A stretch of DNA of 64,000 nucleotides from Neocallimastix lanati (nom. inval.) (lineage: Eukaryota > Neocallimastigomycota > Neocallimastigomycetes > Neocallimastigales > Neocallimastigaceae): the NCBI GenBank assembly GCA_016946835.1, contig JACVTC010000085.1, forward strand, positions 124,001 to 188,000, in the 5' to 3' direction. The notes under the pieces were generated by a model, which saw only the letters and a program-made list of their open reading frames with translations, made no database searches and was not told the DNA's origin. Numbering within the stretch: position 1 is the stretch's first letter; every line of letters begins with the position of its first letter. The translations under genes were made by a program, and so were the position numbers. Of the stretch, positions 10,316-19,545 are shown piece by piece.

Positions 10316-11657
10316 TTATTGATCGTTATTATTATTATTACTGTTATTATTATTATTATTGTTATTACTATTGTAATTATTGTTATTACTATTGTAATTA
10401 TTGTTAATGTTACTATTGTTATTGTTATTGTTATTGTTATGATTGTTTTGAGTGGTTTTGTTTTTCTTTTTATATTTTCTTTTTTGTTTGTTACTTGTTA
10501 TTGCTTCTCCATAATTAATTAAATTGTTATTAAGTTTGAAAATTTCATTATAATTTTCATTGTTGGATAAGTATTCATTAAAGTGATTTAAATTTGATTT
10601 ATTGATGTTTATTTGATTTTGATTTTCTTGAATGGTGTTTGAGGTATAAATATTGTTTTGGAAATATGTGTTATTCCCCCTGATTTCATGATTTGTAATG
10701 AAATTAAAAGGAATGAGGTGGCAATGAGTGAGATAATTATTACCGGGAGTATTTTCGAAAAAATCAACAGAACGAGAAAGAACAATTTTGTTGTTGGTGA
10801 TATCTAAAATTTTGTAAGTATAAGGGTTGTTGGAGTATTCGAGAAAAATACCTGGTAGAATGTTGTTGTCAAACTTGTTTCTGAAAGATTTAGGTACGTA
10901 GAAGAATACCTTGCAACCAAAAACTCGGAGGTTAATGTAATTTACTTTAGATTTAAAAATTATTTCGAATGGTATTTTATTGGAAATACCTTTATGGAGA
11001 AGCATGTTATGGAAATAATTCGTAGTTGCTACTGCATCTTCACAAAGTTGACGGATCAATTTAGCGTCATTCAGCATTACCTTTGCAGAATTAATGAATG
11101 TGCCATTGAATCTTTCTGCTCTACCGTTAGACTGAGGGTTGTATGGAACTGTGAACTGTTGTAGTATGCCATAGTTATGGCAAAATTGTTTAAATTTCTG
11201 ATTGTTGAATTCCACACCATTATCGGATCTAATGATATTAATTCTGGTATTGAATTGGTTTCTAATTCTATTAAACCAAAAGAAAAAACTAGAAAAAGTA
11301 TCGCTTTTACTTTTTAAAAACAAATCACCCATATATAGAATAGTCGTCTAGAATTGTAAAAAAATAGCAATTTCCATATAATGATTTTGAGACAGGGCCT
11401 ACCAAATCCATGTTCAGTAATTCAAAAATTCTCTTGGATTTGTTTGTGGATAACTTGTGTGGTTTGTTCTTAAGTTTAGAATTGGAGCAAATAGGACATT
11501 CAACTGGGATTTTGATTTTTAATAATTTTGTTTTAATATTGTCAATACTAAAGTGGCCAAATCTTCGATGCCACAAATCTAGTTTTTCAGAAGGTTTAAG
11601 TGTAATTGAATTTAATTCTTTAGTTGTATTAAAATTATTTGTATTTAAATTAATCAC
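10316..11657 (-). pseudogene. Copia integrase, decayed
   Basis: Two overlapping minus-strand frames cover the domain. The upstream one (11657-11325) has the HHCC zinc-binding region (WHRRFGH, then CPICSNSK) and the first catalytic Asp (LLNMDLVGPV). The downstream one (11332-10316) has RSDNGVEF and NPQSNGRAERFN, containing the second Asp and the Glu of the DDE triad. The C-terminus degenerates into an Asn-rich linker of AAT/AAC repeats (10316-10470) before RT. A frameshift near 11330 separates the halves. Integrase would insert element cDNA into the host genome. Confidence 0.9.
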
Positions 11658-11939
11658 TTTTGTTGATACCCAAATTTTGAAACTATTAGAGGAATTTGAA
11701 GTGACGTGTGTTATTCTTTTTCCATGACTATTGTAAATAATTAATTCGGTGTATTATTATTTGAATTGAAAACTAATTTGTAATTTTGCTGAATTAATTT
11801 TCCGACTGAAATTAAAATTTTGCTGATTTTATCCGAATAATATACTTCATTAATTGAAATATTAGTATTATTGATATATCAGTTGAACATACCGACATAC
11901 TTTGAAATGATTGTATTACCATTAGCTAAGTGAATTTTT

Positions 11940-13177
11940 TTCGCTGCAAGATTTAATTTCGGATAAAAGATTTAATTGATTTGTAATATTTATTGAGGCT
12001 CCTGAATCTATTATCCAACTACATAAGTATTTGTTAACATGATCAATGTTTTGAATTGAATATGTGTCGAGTAAATTTATTTCCGTATTTTTGTCTGAAT
12101 TATAGTTTTTAATGAATGCATCAGCGTAAGTAGTGTCATAATTATTTGAATTATGTAAAAAGTTTGCATATTTTTTATTTTTTTGATTATGATTTGAATA
12201 ATGATTTTTGAATTTTTTGTTGCGATGTTCGTTCTTGGATTTTCTGAAGTGTTTTATTCTTACTTATTGTTTCTTTTTCTATATTTGCATTCATAAAAGT
12301 AATGATCCTTTCTGCTACAATAATTACACCTTCTATTCTTTGTGTGTTTATTTAAATTTTGTTCGTTTATGTTTTTATTTTTATTTGAATCATTTGAATT
12401 TTTATTAATATTGAAAACCGTGGTCATGGCAGTTTCGGGTTATTGGATTCCTTGGTATTTATATTTCAGGTATTACCTTTTTTACATACTGACAACAATC
12501 TTTCCAATTTGAATACTGGAAAACATTAATAAACCTTAAATTTTCAGGCAGGCAGAGACCGGTTCAATATTCCTATTTTGGTGCTTTGTGATATGTCATT
12601 GTTGATGTTTTCTAATTTATCAAAATGGTTTTGTAGGTTGGCTAAAAATATGTTAATATCTGTATTAGTATCAAATTTATTTTATTTTTTCACTCAATTC
12701 TATCTTCCTTCGTTCAACGCTTCTGGTAAAAGATTCCTTAAGTAGCTTCCATATTTCATAGGCAGTCTTTTCATTATCTTCAATTATCTTTTGAGCCTTT
12801 TTTCTGAGTCCCTTTATAATTATCCATTTTGTTATGATATCATTTGTGATTTCATCTGGATCAGTATCCTTTTTATAAACTAGCATATCATCGAACTGGT
12901 TTTCAATGTAATTTCCAATATCTTCTTCCTTTATGTCCTTTTTTCGTAATTATTGTACTACTTGAGTTGTGACGTATTTCGAAAGTTTGTTAATGGTTAA
13001 AAAATAAAGTATTTTTCTTCTCCATGATGGGTAATTGTCAGTATCTAATTCAATTATTCTGTTGAAATTTTCTGAATAATTGAGAGTTATTCCCTTTTGA
13101 TTGTTGTTGGAATTTTCTATACTGTTGTCATTTTCTCTATTAATTGGTTGTGATTGTTGTTGTATTGTTCTTCTCAT
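11940..13177 (-). pseudogene. Copia gag and protease start, decayed
   Basis: Gag starts at ATG 13177 with MRRTIQQQSQ and the block LNYSENFNRIIELDTDNYPS, typical of copia capsid proteins. It is broken by a stop at 12950 and continues in 12886-12677 (YEIWKLLKESF). A CCHC zinc knuckle (C-N-Y-C-x4-H-x4-C) is encoded at 12288-12328. The aspartic protease active site WIIDSGASI lies at about 11990-12015. Gag packages the RNA and the protease matures the polyprotein. Multiple frame changes make this copy defective. Confidence 0.88.
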
Positions 13178-13603
13178 TTTGACTTAAAATTTTAATGAAT
13201 AAACAGTATATAGTGAATTTATATATAGTTGTTATTTAGTTAAAAAAAATACTTTTGATATGAAATAAAAATTTTATGATTCTATTTATATTTGTTAATG
13301 ATCAGTAAAATGTGTTTGTTTATTTTAATTAATTATTGTGATTATTTTATTAATTTCTATTTATCGAAACATAATATTTAATGAATAAAATTTGTATTTA
13401 TATTAATTTAATTTTTCTTCGATTGTTATCATTAATTTTTATTGATTCGGTTGATGTTAATGATTAAACTTTTTCGACATATGATATTATTTATTAATTA
13501 ATTTTATGAGTCTTGGTTTGATTTAATTTCATATATATATTATGATACATTTTTTATTATTTTATTGCTTTAATTTGATTATCATTGGTTAACTGTTATA
13601 TTA

Positions 13604-13790
13604 CTGTTTTCAATTTAATATTTATTTGTTTGTTATTTTATCATTTTCAACTTAATTTAAAAAATTTGTTGATTATTTGATATTGTTTTCAACTTGATCA
13701 TGTTATCAGTTGACTATTAGACATTGTTTTCAACTTGATCATGTTATCAGTTGACTATTAGACATTGTTTTCAACTTGATCAATGAAATT
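13604..13790 (-). repeat. Leader array B: 41-bp hairpin repeats
   Basis: Two perfect 41-bp units (13685-13725, 13726-13766), a partial third and two degenerate ones at the left. Each perfect unit has CAACTTGAT, loop CATGTT, and ATCAGTTG. It sits between gag start 13177 and the primer site 13936-13963, exactly where array A lies in the element at the left edge. Confidence 0.85.
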
Positions 13791-13935
13791 TAACTTTCAG
13801 TATTTTGTTAATTTTAGTAACTTTAATTAAAATATATAAGTTGTAAAAAAAAGTAATTATAAATTATTAGTAACATTTAACTTAGTAAATATATAATTAT
13901 ATAATAATATAATTTAAACTTAGCTTTATATTATA

Positions 13936-13963
13936 CGCAATCAGTGAGATGAGACTCTTAATC
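13936..13963 (-). promoter_or_regulatory. Copia primer binding site (tRNA-Lys half)
   Basis: Plus-strand tRNA-sense sequence with anticodon-arm core TGAGACTCTTAATC (13950-13963) and D-arm-like CGCAATC (13936-13942). It directly adjoins the LTR at 13964. Confidence 0.75.
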
Positions 13964-14207
13964 TTTTATTTAAATATTACAAATTTTAATATGAGAATAA
14001 TTCAATATTATAGTTTCTATATTTATTCGTTTTTTAATATAATCTTTATTTAATATTCTTTTTATATGTTATTTTCACTACTTTTTAATTCAGGTAAATT
14101 TTACTCTATTTATATTTTTCATACAATATGCTATTAATAATAAATAAATATAATTGGATAAGTACACATTACATTAATATAAATAATAATTAAAATATTT
14201 TCTAATA
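13964..14207 (-). repeat. Copia 5' LTR, right copy
   Basis: Pair of the LTR at 8063-8308 with only scattered differences. Together they bound a minus-strand element of about 6.1 kb. The outer end (minus-strand start) has lost the canonical TG. No target duplication was recognised. Confidence 0.75.
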
Positions 14208-14319
14208 ATATATTATAATGTAATCATGAAAAAATATAAATACGTGTAAATTTTATTATTTAAATAGATGTATTAGTTATTAACTATTATATATTTAATA
14301 AAAAAGGAGTTCTAGTTAA

Positions 14320-14690
14320 TTGACAAATTTTACAAAATGAGCTGTATTTTATATTTTTCTAATAATAAATTTTCTTAATTCTCTCATACGTTTTCTGAAT
14401 TCCGTCATTTCCTATTTGATGGATCATCCCAATAATTTTTATTCTTTCATAATAATCATCAATCTTAAATTACCTTGGTCTCTAATATAGGTTTTATTAT
14501 AAATTGTTACAATTCTATCAGTTAAAAACTTTTTCATATATTATGAAATATATTTATCATTTTCCACTTCATCAATTATATTTATTTGATTATTTCTTTC
14601 AGTGTTAATATTATGATTACCATTATTACTAATATGATAACTATTGTTATACTTATTATTATTATTATTATTTTCATCAATCAAAATATA
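14320..14690 (-). pseudogene. Integrase-type zinc-finger (H2C2) fragment
   Basis: The minus strand reads IHQIGNDGIQKTYERIKKIY, then a TAG where Trp is usual, then KNIKYSSFCKIC. This fits the HxxxGHxGxxKTxxRixxxYYW...CxxC zinc-binding region at the N-terminus of gypsy-like integrases. A short Asn-run precedes it. Only about 100 codons are recognisable and no DDE core follows, so the parent element is unknown. Confidence 0.5.
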
Positions 14691-14943
14691 TAACTATAAA
14701 TGTCGATAACAAAGCAACTATATATAATAGTAAATACCAATCAATCAATCCAAAAACAAAACATAAGATATCAGATTCCATTTTGTAAGAGAACTGATAA
14801 AAGAAAACAAAATTAAACTACAATACGTTAAATCTGAATGGAATTTGGCAGATGGTTTTACGAAGTTTTTGAATAACACTCTAATGGACAAATTCAGGGA
14901 ACATATACTTTACAAAACTGATAATACAAATATTACAAATTAA
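14690..14943 (+). pseudogene. Copia RNase H C-terminal fragment
   Basis: Plus-strand sequence encodes VDNKATIYNSKY, then after a frameshift YVKSEWNLADGFTKFLNNTL and ends at TAA 14941-14943. It parallels the C-terminus of the minus-strand copia at 8377 (SEYNLADGFTKYLNNTL). It is the 3' end of a plus-strand element, cut on the left. Confidence 0.85.
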
Positions 14944-14973
14944 ACTTGAAGCCAAGTTAAATTTGAGGGGGAA
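14943..14973 (+). promoter_or_regulatory. Hairpin plus polypurine tract
   Basis: AACTTG (14943-14948) pairs with CAAGTT (14953-14958). The stem is followed by GAGGGGGAA (14965-14973) and then the LTR. It has the same design as 1787-1820 and 29856-29889, with a different stem. Confidence 0.7.
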
Positions 14974-15164
14974 TGTTGGAAAAAATTACTCGTAAAATAT
15001 TATGAGTCATAAAAATAAAATATATTTAGTTAATAACTAATAGTATTTATGTATCTATTATTATATAAGAAAAGTATAAAAGAAACTCTTTTTCTCTAAA
15101 AAAAAAAATATAATAATAACTTATAATACTAAAATAATTATATGTCCACATTTTCGTTTTTAAA
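14974..15164 (+). repeat. Copia 3' LTR
   Basis: Starts TGTTGGAAAAAATTACTCG after the polypurine tract. It ends near 15164, where sequence matching the transporter 3' flank begins. Its last 50 bases match, inverted, the LTR fragment at 1009-1062. Confidence 0.7.
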
Positions 15165-15319
15165 AGTTTCTTAGGGATATAAATAGTTTCTTATAAATTT
15201 AAATATTAATTGTCAAAGTGTAAATATATCATATTTTAAAGATTAATTGTCAAAATGTAAATGTTCCTTGATATTATATTTTGAATTAAAATATTAATAA
15301 AATCATTATTTCTTATTTG

Positions 15320-15960
15320 TTCAATTGCTGTAAAAAATTATTTAACTCTTCAATGAAACTTTAAGCCAAATAATGAACTTTTAATTACGTAATTTAATAA
15401 AATTCTTTTGAAATATATATTTATGTTAAACTTTTTAATTATTTTTTAATTATTTTTTAATTTTATATTTTCCTCATTTTTTTGTGTTATTGTTTCTGTT
15501 GATATTATTTGTTGTTGTTATTTTTTATTTTATTTAACATTATTTTTATAATATATATTAAATATTTATAAATGGAATTAATGTTATTTATTAAATATGA
15601 TATAATAAATATAGTATAGGATAAGATAAAAAAAAATTATTTATTTAACATAAATAAAGAGTAATGAATTTATTATTAATAAAACACCAGCGCCTGAAAT
15701 AATTAATACAAATTTTATTAGAGTTGATTTTTTTATCTCATCTCGTTCATTCTTTTTAATTTTACAATACATTGCATCAGGAAGAATGAAACAATTGCGG
15801 TACTGCCTGTAGCACCAACAACTGACAAAACAACTCTAAGATCTTTAACAGAACACCCTAGAGTATAAGACATAGTAAGAAGTATATTTGTAATACTATT
15901 ATGCATTAAATTTGAAAACTCCAATGATTGAGACTGAAAATGAGTAAAGTTGACGTTAGT
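15320..15960 (-). pseudogene. Amino-acid transporter (AAAP/SLC38-like) 3' part, pseudogene
   Basis: The minus strand encodes VKDLRVVLSVVGATGSTAI, a hallmark segment of amino-acid/auxin permease family transporters. After one frameshift near 15792 it continues FILPDAMYCKIKKNERDEIK and ISGAGVLLII. These would be the last membrane helices of a proton- or sodium-coupled amino-acid carrier. A 284-bp insertion (15378-15661) splits the end, and G1 LTR sequence begins at 16019 upstream. The 5' part of the gene was not recognised beyond the nested insertions. Its 3' end is duplicated, inverted, at 7334-7477. The permease family call is by motif memory. Confidence 0.65.
15378..15661. mobile_element. 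284-bp insertion with 7-bp duplication (MITE-like)
   Basis: Comparison with the inverted transporter copy at 7415-7440 shows an extra 284 bp bounded by TAATGAA (15371-15377 and 15662-15668). Its ends are loosely inverted: left CTTTTAATTACGT, right (reverse complement) CTCTTTATTTATGT. It has no coding capacity. This fits a small non-autonomous DNA transposon, but the family is unknown. Confidence 0.5.
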
Positions 15961-16018
15961 TGTGGTATATCAATAGAATAGTAATGATATTCTTTATTAT
16001 TTTATAATATATTATGCA

Positions 16019-16574
16019 TGTAAAGATGTGATTATCCCAATCACATTTTAAATTAAAAATTTTTCTTGTGTAATTCAAAAATGTAAATTATTCTTTGATT
16101 TATAAAATAATAAACAAAGTAAATAAATCATATGAACTAAATTTTTGAATTATATTCTTTAAACCACAAGACAAATTTTTGATGTAATAATTTTTATAAA
16201 ATTTAATTCTAAGAGAATTATTGTTTTAAAATAATTTAAATGAATTAATTAAAGTTTAAAACAAAATAAATTAATAATTTATTTTGTGAAAATTAAGTTT
16301 CAAAATTTAATCATGACTCTTTTTAACATTGTTTTTAAATCGAAAATAAATAATGACTTTACTTATAATATTAAAATAATAAATAGATAATAAATATACT
16401 TAATTTTAATTATTTAGTATTTAGTATAATTAATAATTATATTTTTCTAAATTTAAGTATATTTTATAAATTTATTATCTAATAAAATTCATTGGGATAG
16501 TTTTATATTAAAATATATGTAATTTAAATAAAATTATATATTATCAATGTATTTAGGAAAAGTATAAATAGAAG
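16019..16574 (+). repeat. Family G1 LTR, left part (split by chromovirus)
   Basis: Inverted copy of the solo LTR 5221-5924. It starts TGTAAAG and is interrupted after GAAG at 16574 by the chromovirus; it resumes at 23608. The joined LTR is about 710 bp. Its flanks ATGCA (16014-16018) and TTGCA (23762-23766) are a near-perfect duplication. Confidence 0.85.
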
Positions 16575-17345
16575 TATAAAGTTTTGGTAAAAAAATAGAT
16601 TATAAATCAACACTTCAATAATAACACTAAAACACAAAATAATAGTTTTAAAGAACAAGTTTTATTAATTTTTTAAATATTAAAATCTTTATTTATTGTA
16701 AAGTGTTATTAACAAGAAATCGTTAATAACAATTACATCGATTAAAATACATGAAATTTGATAACTATTTATATTTTTATCTTATTACATTTATAATATA
16801 TAATTCCTATTGAATTATATTATCTAGCTATTTATTTAAAAACAATACTAACCTAAACTAATAATAAATAATTAACTATTACTAAATAAAGAGAATTATA
16901 ATTAATAACTAAAATAAATATAATCAATTCTAATTGAGTTCATTTATTATTTATTTATTATTTAAATATTATTAGTAAATTTATTATATATTTTCTATTT
17001 TAAAATAATATAAAAGTTGTCATAATTATTTAATATAAATTTAGCATAAAATGCCGTAAGTTTCAACATGACTAATTTCATAGTTTCATGTTGTTAATTT
17101 ATCTTGTGAAAAACCTTAACTCTTATTATTTAAATTAAATTGCATAAAAAGAAATGATTTTCAAATACTAGTTTCACAAGAGAAATTTTTAATTTATTAG
17201 TATGATTGGGAAAAAATCGAAATTATGTTAAAAATATTTTCAATAATTTTATACACGTGATTTCAAATAAATTTATTTTAATTTTACTTAAATTTATGAT
17301 TAAATTTAATTAAAATTATTTAAAAATATTAATAATATCTTTACA
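16575..17345 (-). repeat. Chromovirus 3' LTR (771 bp)
   Basis: Ends TATAAAG and CTTTACA on the plus strand, inverted with one mismatch. Contains ATAACAATTAC (16726-16736), complementary in RNA to the primer site at 22821-22831. Confidence 0.92.
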
Positions 17346-17377
17346 ATCTCGCCCTTTAAGTCGAGCTCCTGCGAGAT
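17346..17377 (-). promoter_or_regulatory. Polypurine tract within a 7-bp hairpin
   Basis: Minus-strand AAAGGGCGAGAT abuts the 3' LTR. ATCTCGC (17346-17352) and GCGAGAT (17371-17377) form a perfect stem around an 18-base loop that contains GAGCTC. This is GC-rich against a very AT-rich background. Confidence 0.65.
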
Positions 17378-17382
17378 TAACT

Positions 17383-19545
17383 TTAGGAAGGAAGATCGAT
17401 CACAAAAGGTTGATATTTATGCCTAACATAGTACTCGTTCGAATCTTCAGGTAGTTGGCAAAATTCATTGTTAATATTCGAAGATTTATTCTTCATTTCT
17501 TTTCTATAGTATTCTTGTATTAATTGTTTATCAAAAATTTGATCTTCATCGATCCAAGTATTTTCATTAGAATCGCATCCTTTCCATTTAATCAAGTAAC
17601 GATTTTTATTGTTAAAAGTTTTCATTTTAATTATTCTTTCAGGACTTCTATTAATTGTATCCGTAGTAAGATTAATATTTCTTCTACGAGTATTTCTTCT
17701 GTTTGGGAATTCATTTTCATGGTAAGGTTCGAGGAGCGAAACATGGAATACAGGGTGACAGCGCATATTATTAGGAAGTTTAAGTTCATACGCTAAATCA
17801 CTAACTTTTCTAATGATTTCAAAGGGTCCTATTAGTTGATCAGATAATTTTTTATTTTTCTTTGTTGTATTACCCTTTAAAAGATAAACTTTATTTCCTA
17901 CTTTAAAATCAGGAGAATCCATTCTTTTTAAATCTGCATATTTTTTATAAGTCTTTTTCGCTTGTTCTAAATTTTCTTTTAAAAACTTTATGTTTTCGTT
18001 AATATTCAATATTCTTTTTTCAGCTCTATGTGGATTCTCGTTTGAAGGAATCTCAGGATTAAACTTTGGATTAAATCCATAATTTGCAAAAAATGGTGAT
18101 TGATTTATTGATTGTTGTAAAGTATTGTTATAAGAAAATTCTGCAAAAGGTAATAAATCAAACTAATTATTTTGTTTTTCGTTAATGAAACAACGAAGAT
18201 ATTGTTCCAATATCGAGTTCACCCTCTCCGTTTGACCATCAGTCTGCGGGTGATTAGCAGTAGAAAAAGAATGCTTAATATTTAAAAGAGAGCAAAGACG
18301 ATTCCAAAAATCAGAGGTAAATTGAGAACCACGATCAGAAATAATAGAATCGGGGAAACCATGAAGTTTAAAAATATTAGCAATGAAAGAATCAGCAGCA
18401 ATAGAAGCAGTAGGAAGACATCTAAATGGTATAAAATGAGCCATTTTAGTTAAGCGATCCACAACAACCATTATAGTGGTCATATCTTTGGATTTCGGAA
18501 GTTCAACAATAAAATCCATAGAGATAGCAGACCAGGCTCTATTTGGTGTAGAAAGTGGAGAAAGTAAACCATATGGCTTATGTCTTGGGATTTTGGATTT
18601 TGAACAAATTTCACAAGATTTAATAAACATTTTAACATCTTTTTGTAATTTAGGCCACCAGAAATTACGAGAAATAAGTTCAATAGTTTTATTAATTCCA
18701 AAATGACCAGCAGAAATAGAGTCATGATGGAGTTCTAAAACTCTTATTCTAATTTTATTGGGAACATAAATTAAATTTTCAAAAAGTAAATAACCATTTT
18801 TGTCAAGAGAAAATTTATCGATTTTACTAAAAGGGGGATCTTTTGATTTATCATTTTTAAGAAATTCAGTTATTTTGCAATAGAATTCATCATTAGCTAG
18901 AGAATCATGAATAGAGGAGATTAAAGAATCATTCTTAAAACTACATGAATTAATAACGCATGAAATAGGACGAACACTAGCAAATAAATGATCACTACGT
19001 CTTGATAAAATATCTGGTTTACCTGACTTTTTACCAGCTCTGTAAATTAGTTTAAAATCAAATCTAGATAAGAATTCATACCAACGGATTTGACGTTGGG
19101 AAAGGAGTTCGGGTTTTCGAGGAAAGGTTAAATTTTTATGATCAGTATAAATAATAAACTGATGGCGAGCTCCTTCTAAGTAATGTCTCCATCCTTCCAA
19201 TGCAACTTTAATAGCAAGAAGTTCTTTGTCATAGATAGGGTAATTTCTTTGGGATTTAGTTAAGCTAGTAGAAATAAAAGCAATTGGATGCAAATGCCCA
19301 TCAAATTCCTGAGAAAGAATTGCACCAACAGCAAAATTACTAGCATCAGTTTCAACAATGAATTGTTTGTTGCTATCAGGATGTTTCAAAATAGGAGCAG
19401 TAATAAATAATTCTTTTAAAGTATCAAACGCTTTTTGTTGTTCAGAACTCCAATTAAAAGGAACATTTTTTCTAGTTAATTTGTGGAGAGGATTTGCAAT
19501 TTTCGCAAAGTCTTTAATAAAAATTCTGTAATAATTACAAAGTCC
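17383..19545 (-). pseudogene. Chromovirus pol: RNase H, integrase, chromodomain
   Basis: From a frameshift near 19545 the minus strand reads the RT connection (YYRIFIKDFAKIANPL) and RNase H (FIVETDASNFAVGAIL, then IIYTDHKNL). Integrase follows with an H2C2 zinc finger (HFGINKTIELISRNFWWP, CEICSK), MDFIVELP, SDRGSQFTS and HPQTDGQTERVN, the DDE residues. A TAG at 18163-18165 replaces the expected Trp of QNNWFDLLPFAEF; the same frame then stays open to 17383. The C-terminus holds a chromodomain (RYLIKWKGCDSNENTW), which in this family targets insertion to modified histones. It ends TAA at 17383. Confidence 0.93.

Noticed and set aside
10280-10522. Hydrophobic Ile/Val-rich frame on the plus strand as a membrane protein.
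   Set aside because: It is the antisense of an Asn-codon run in the copia integrase-RT linker.
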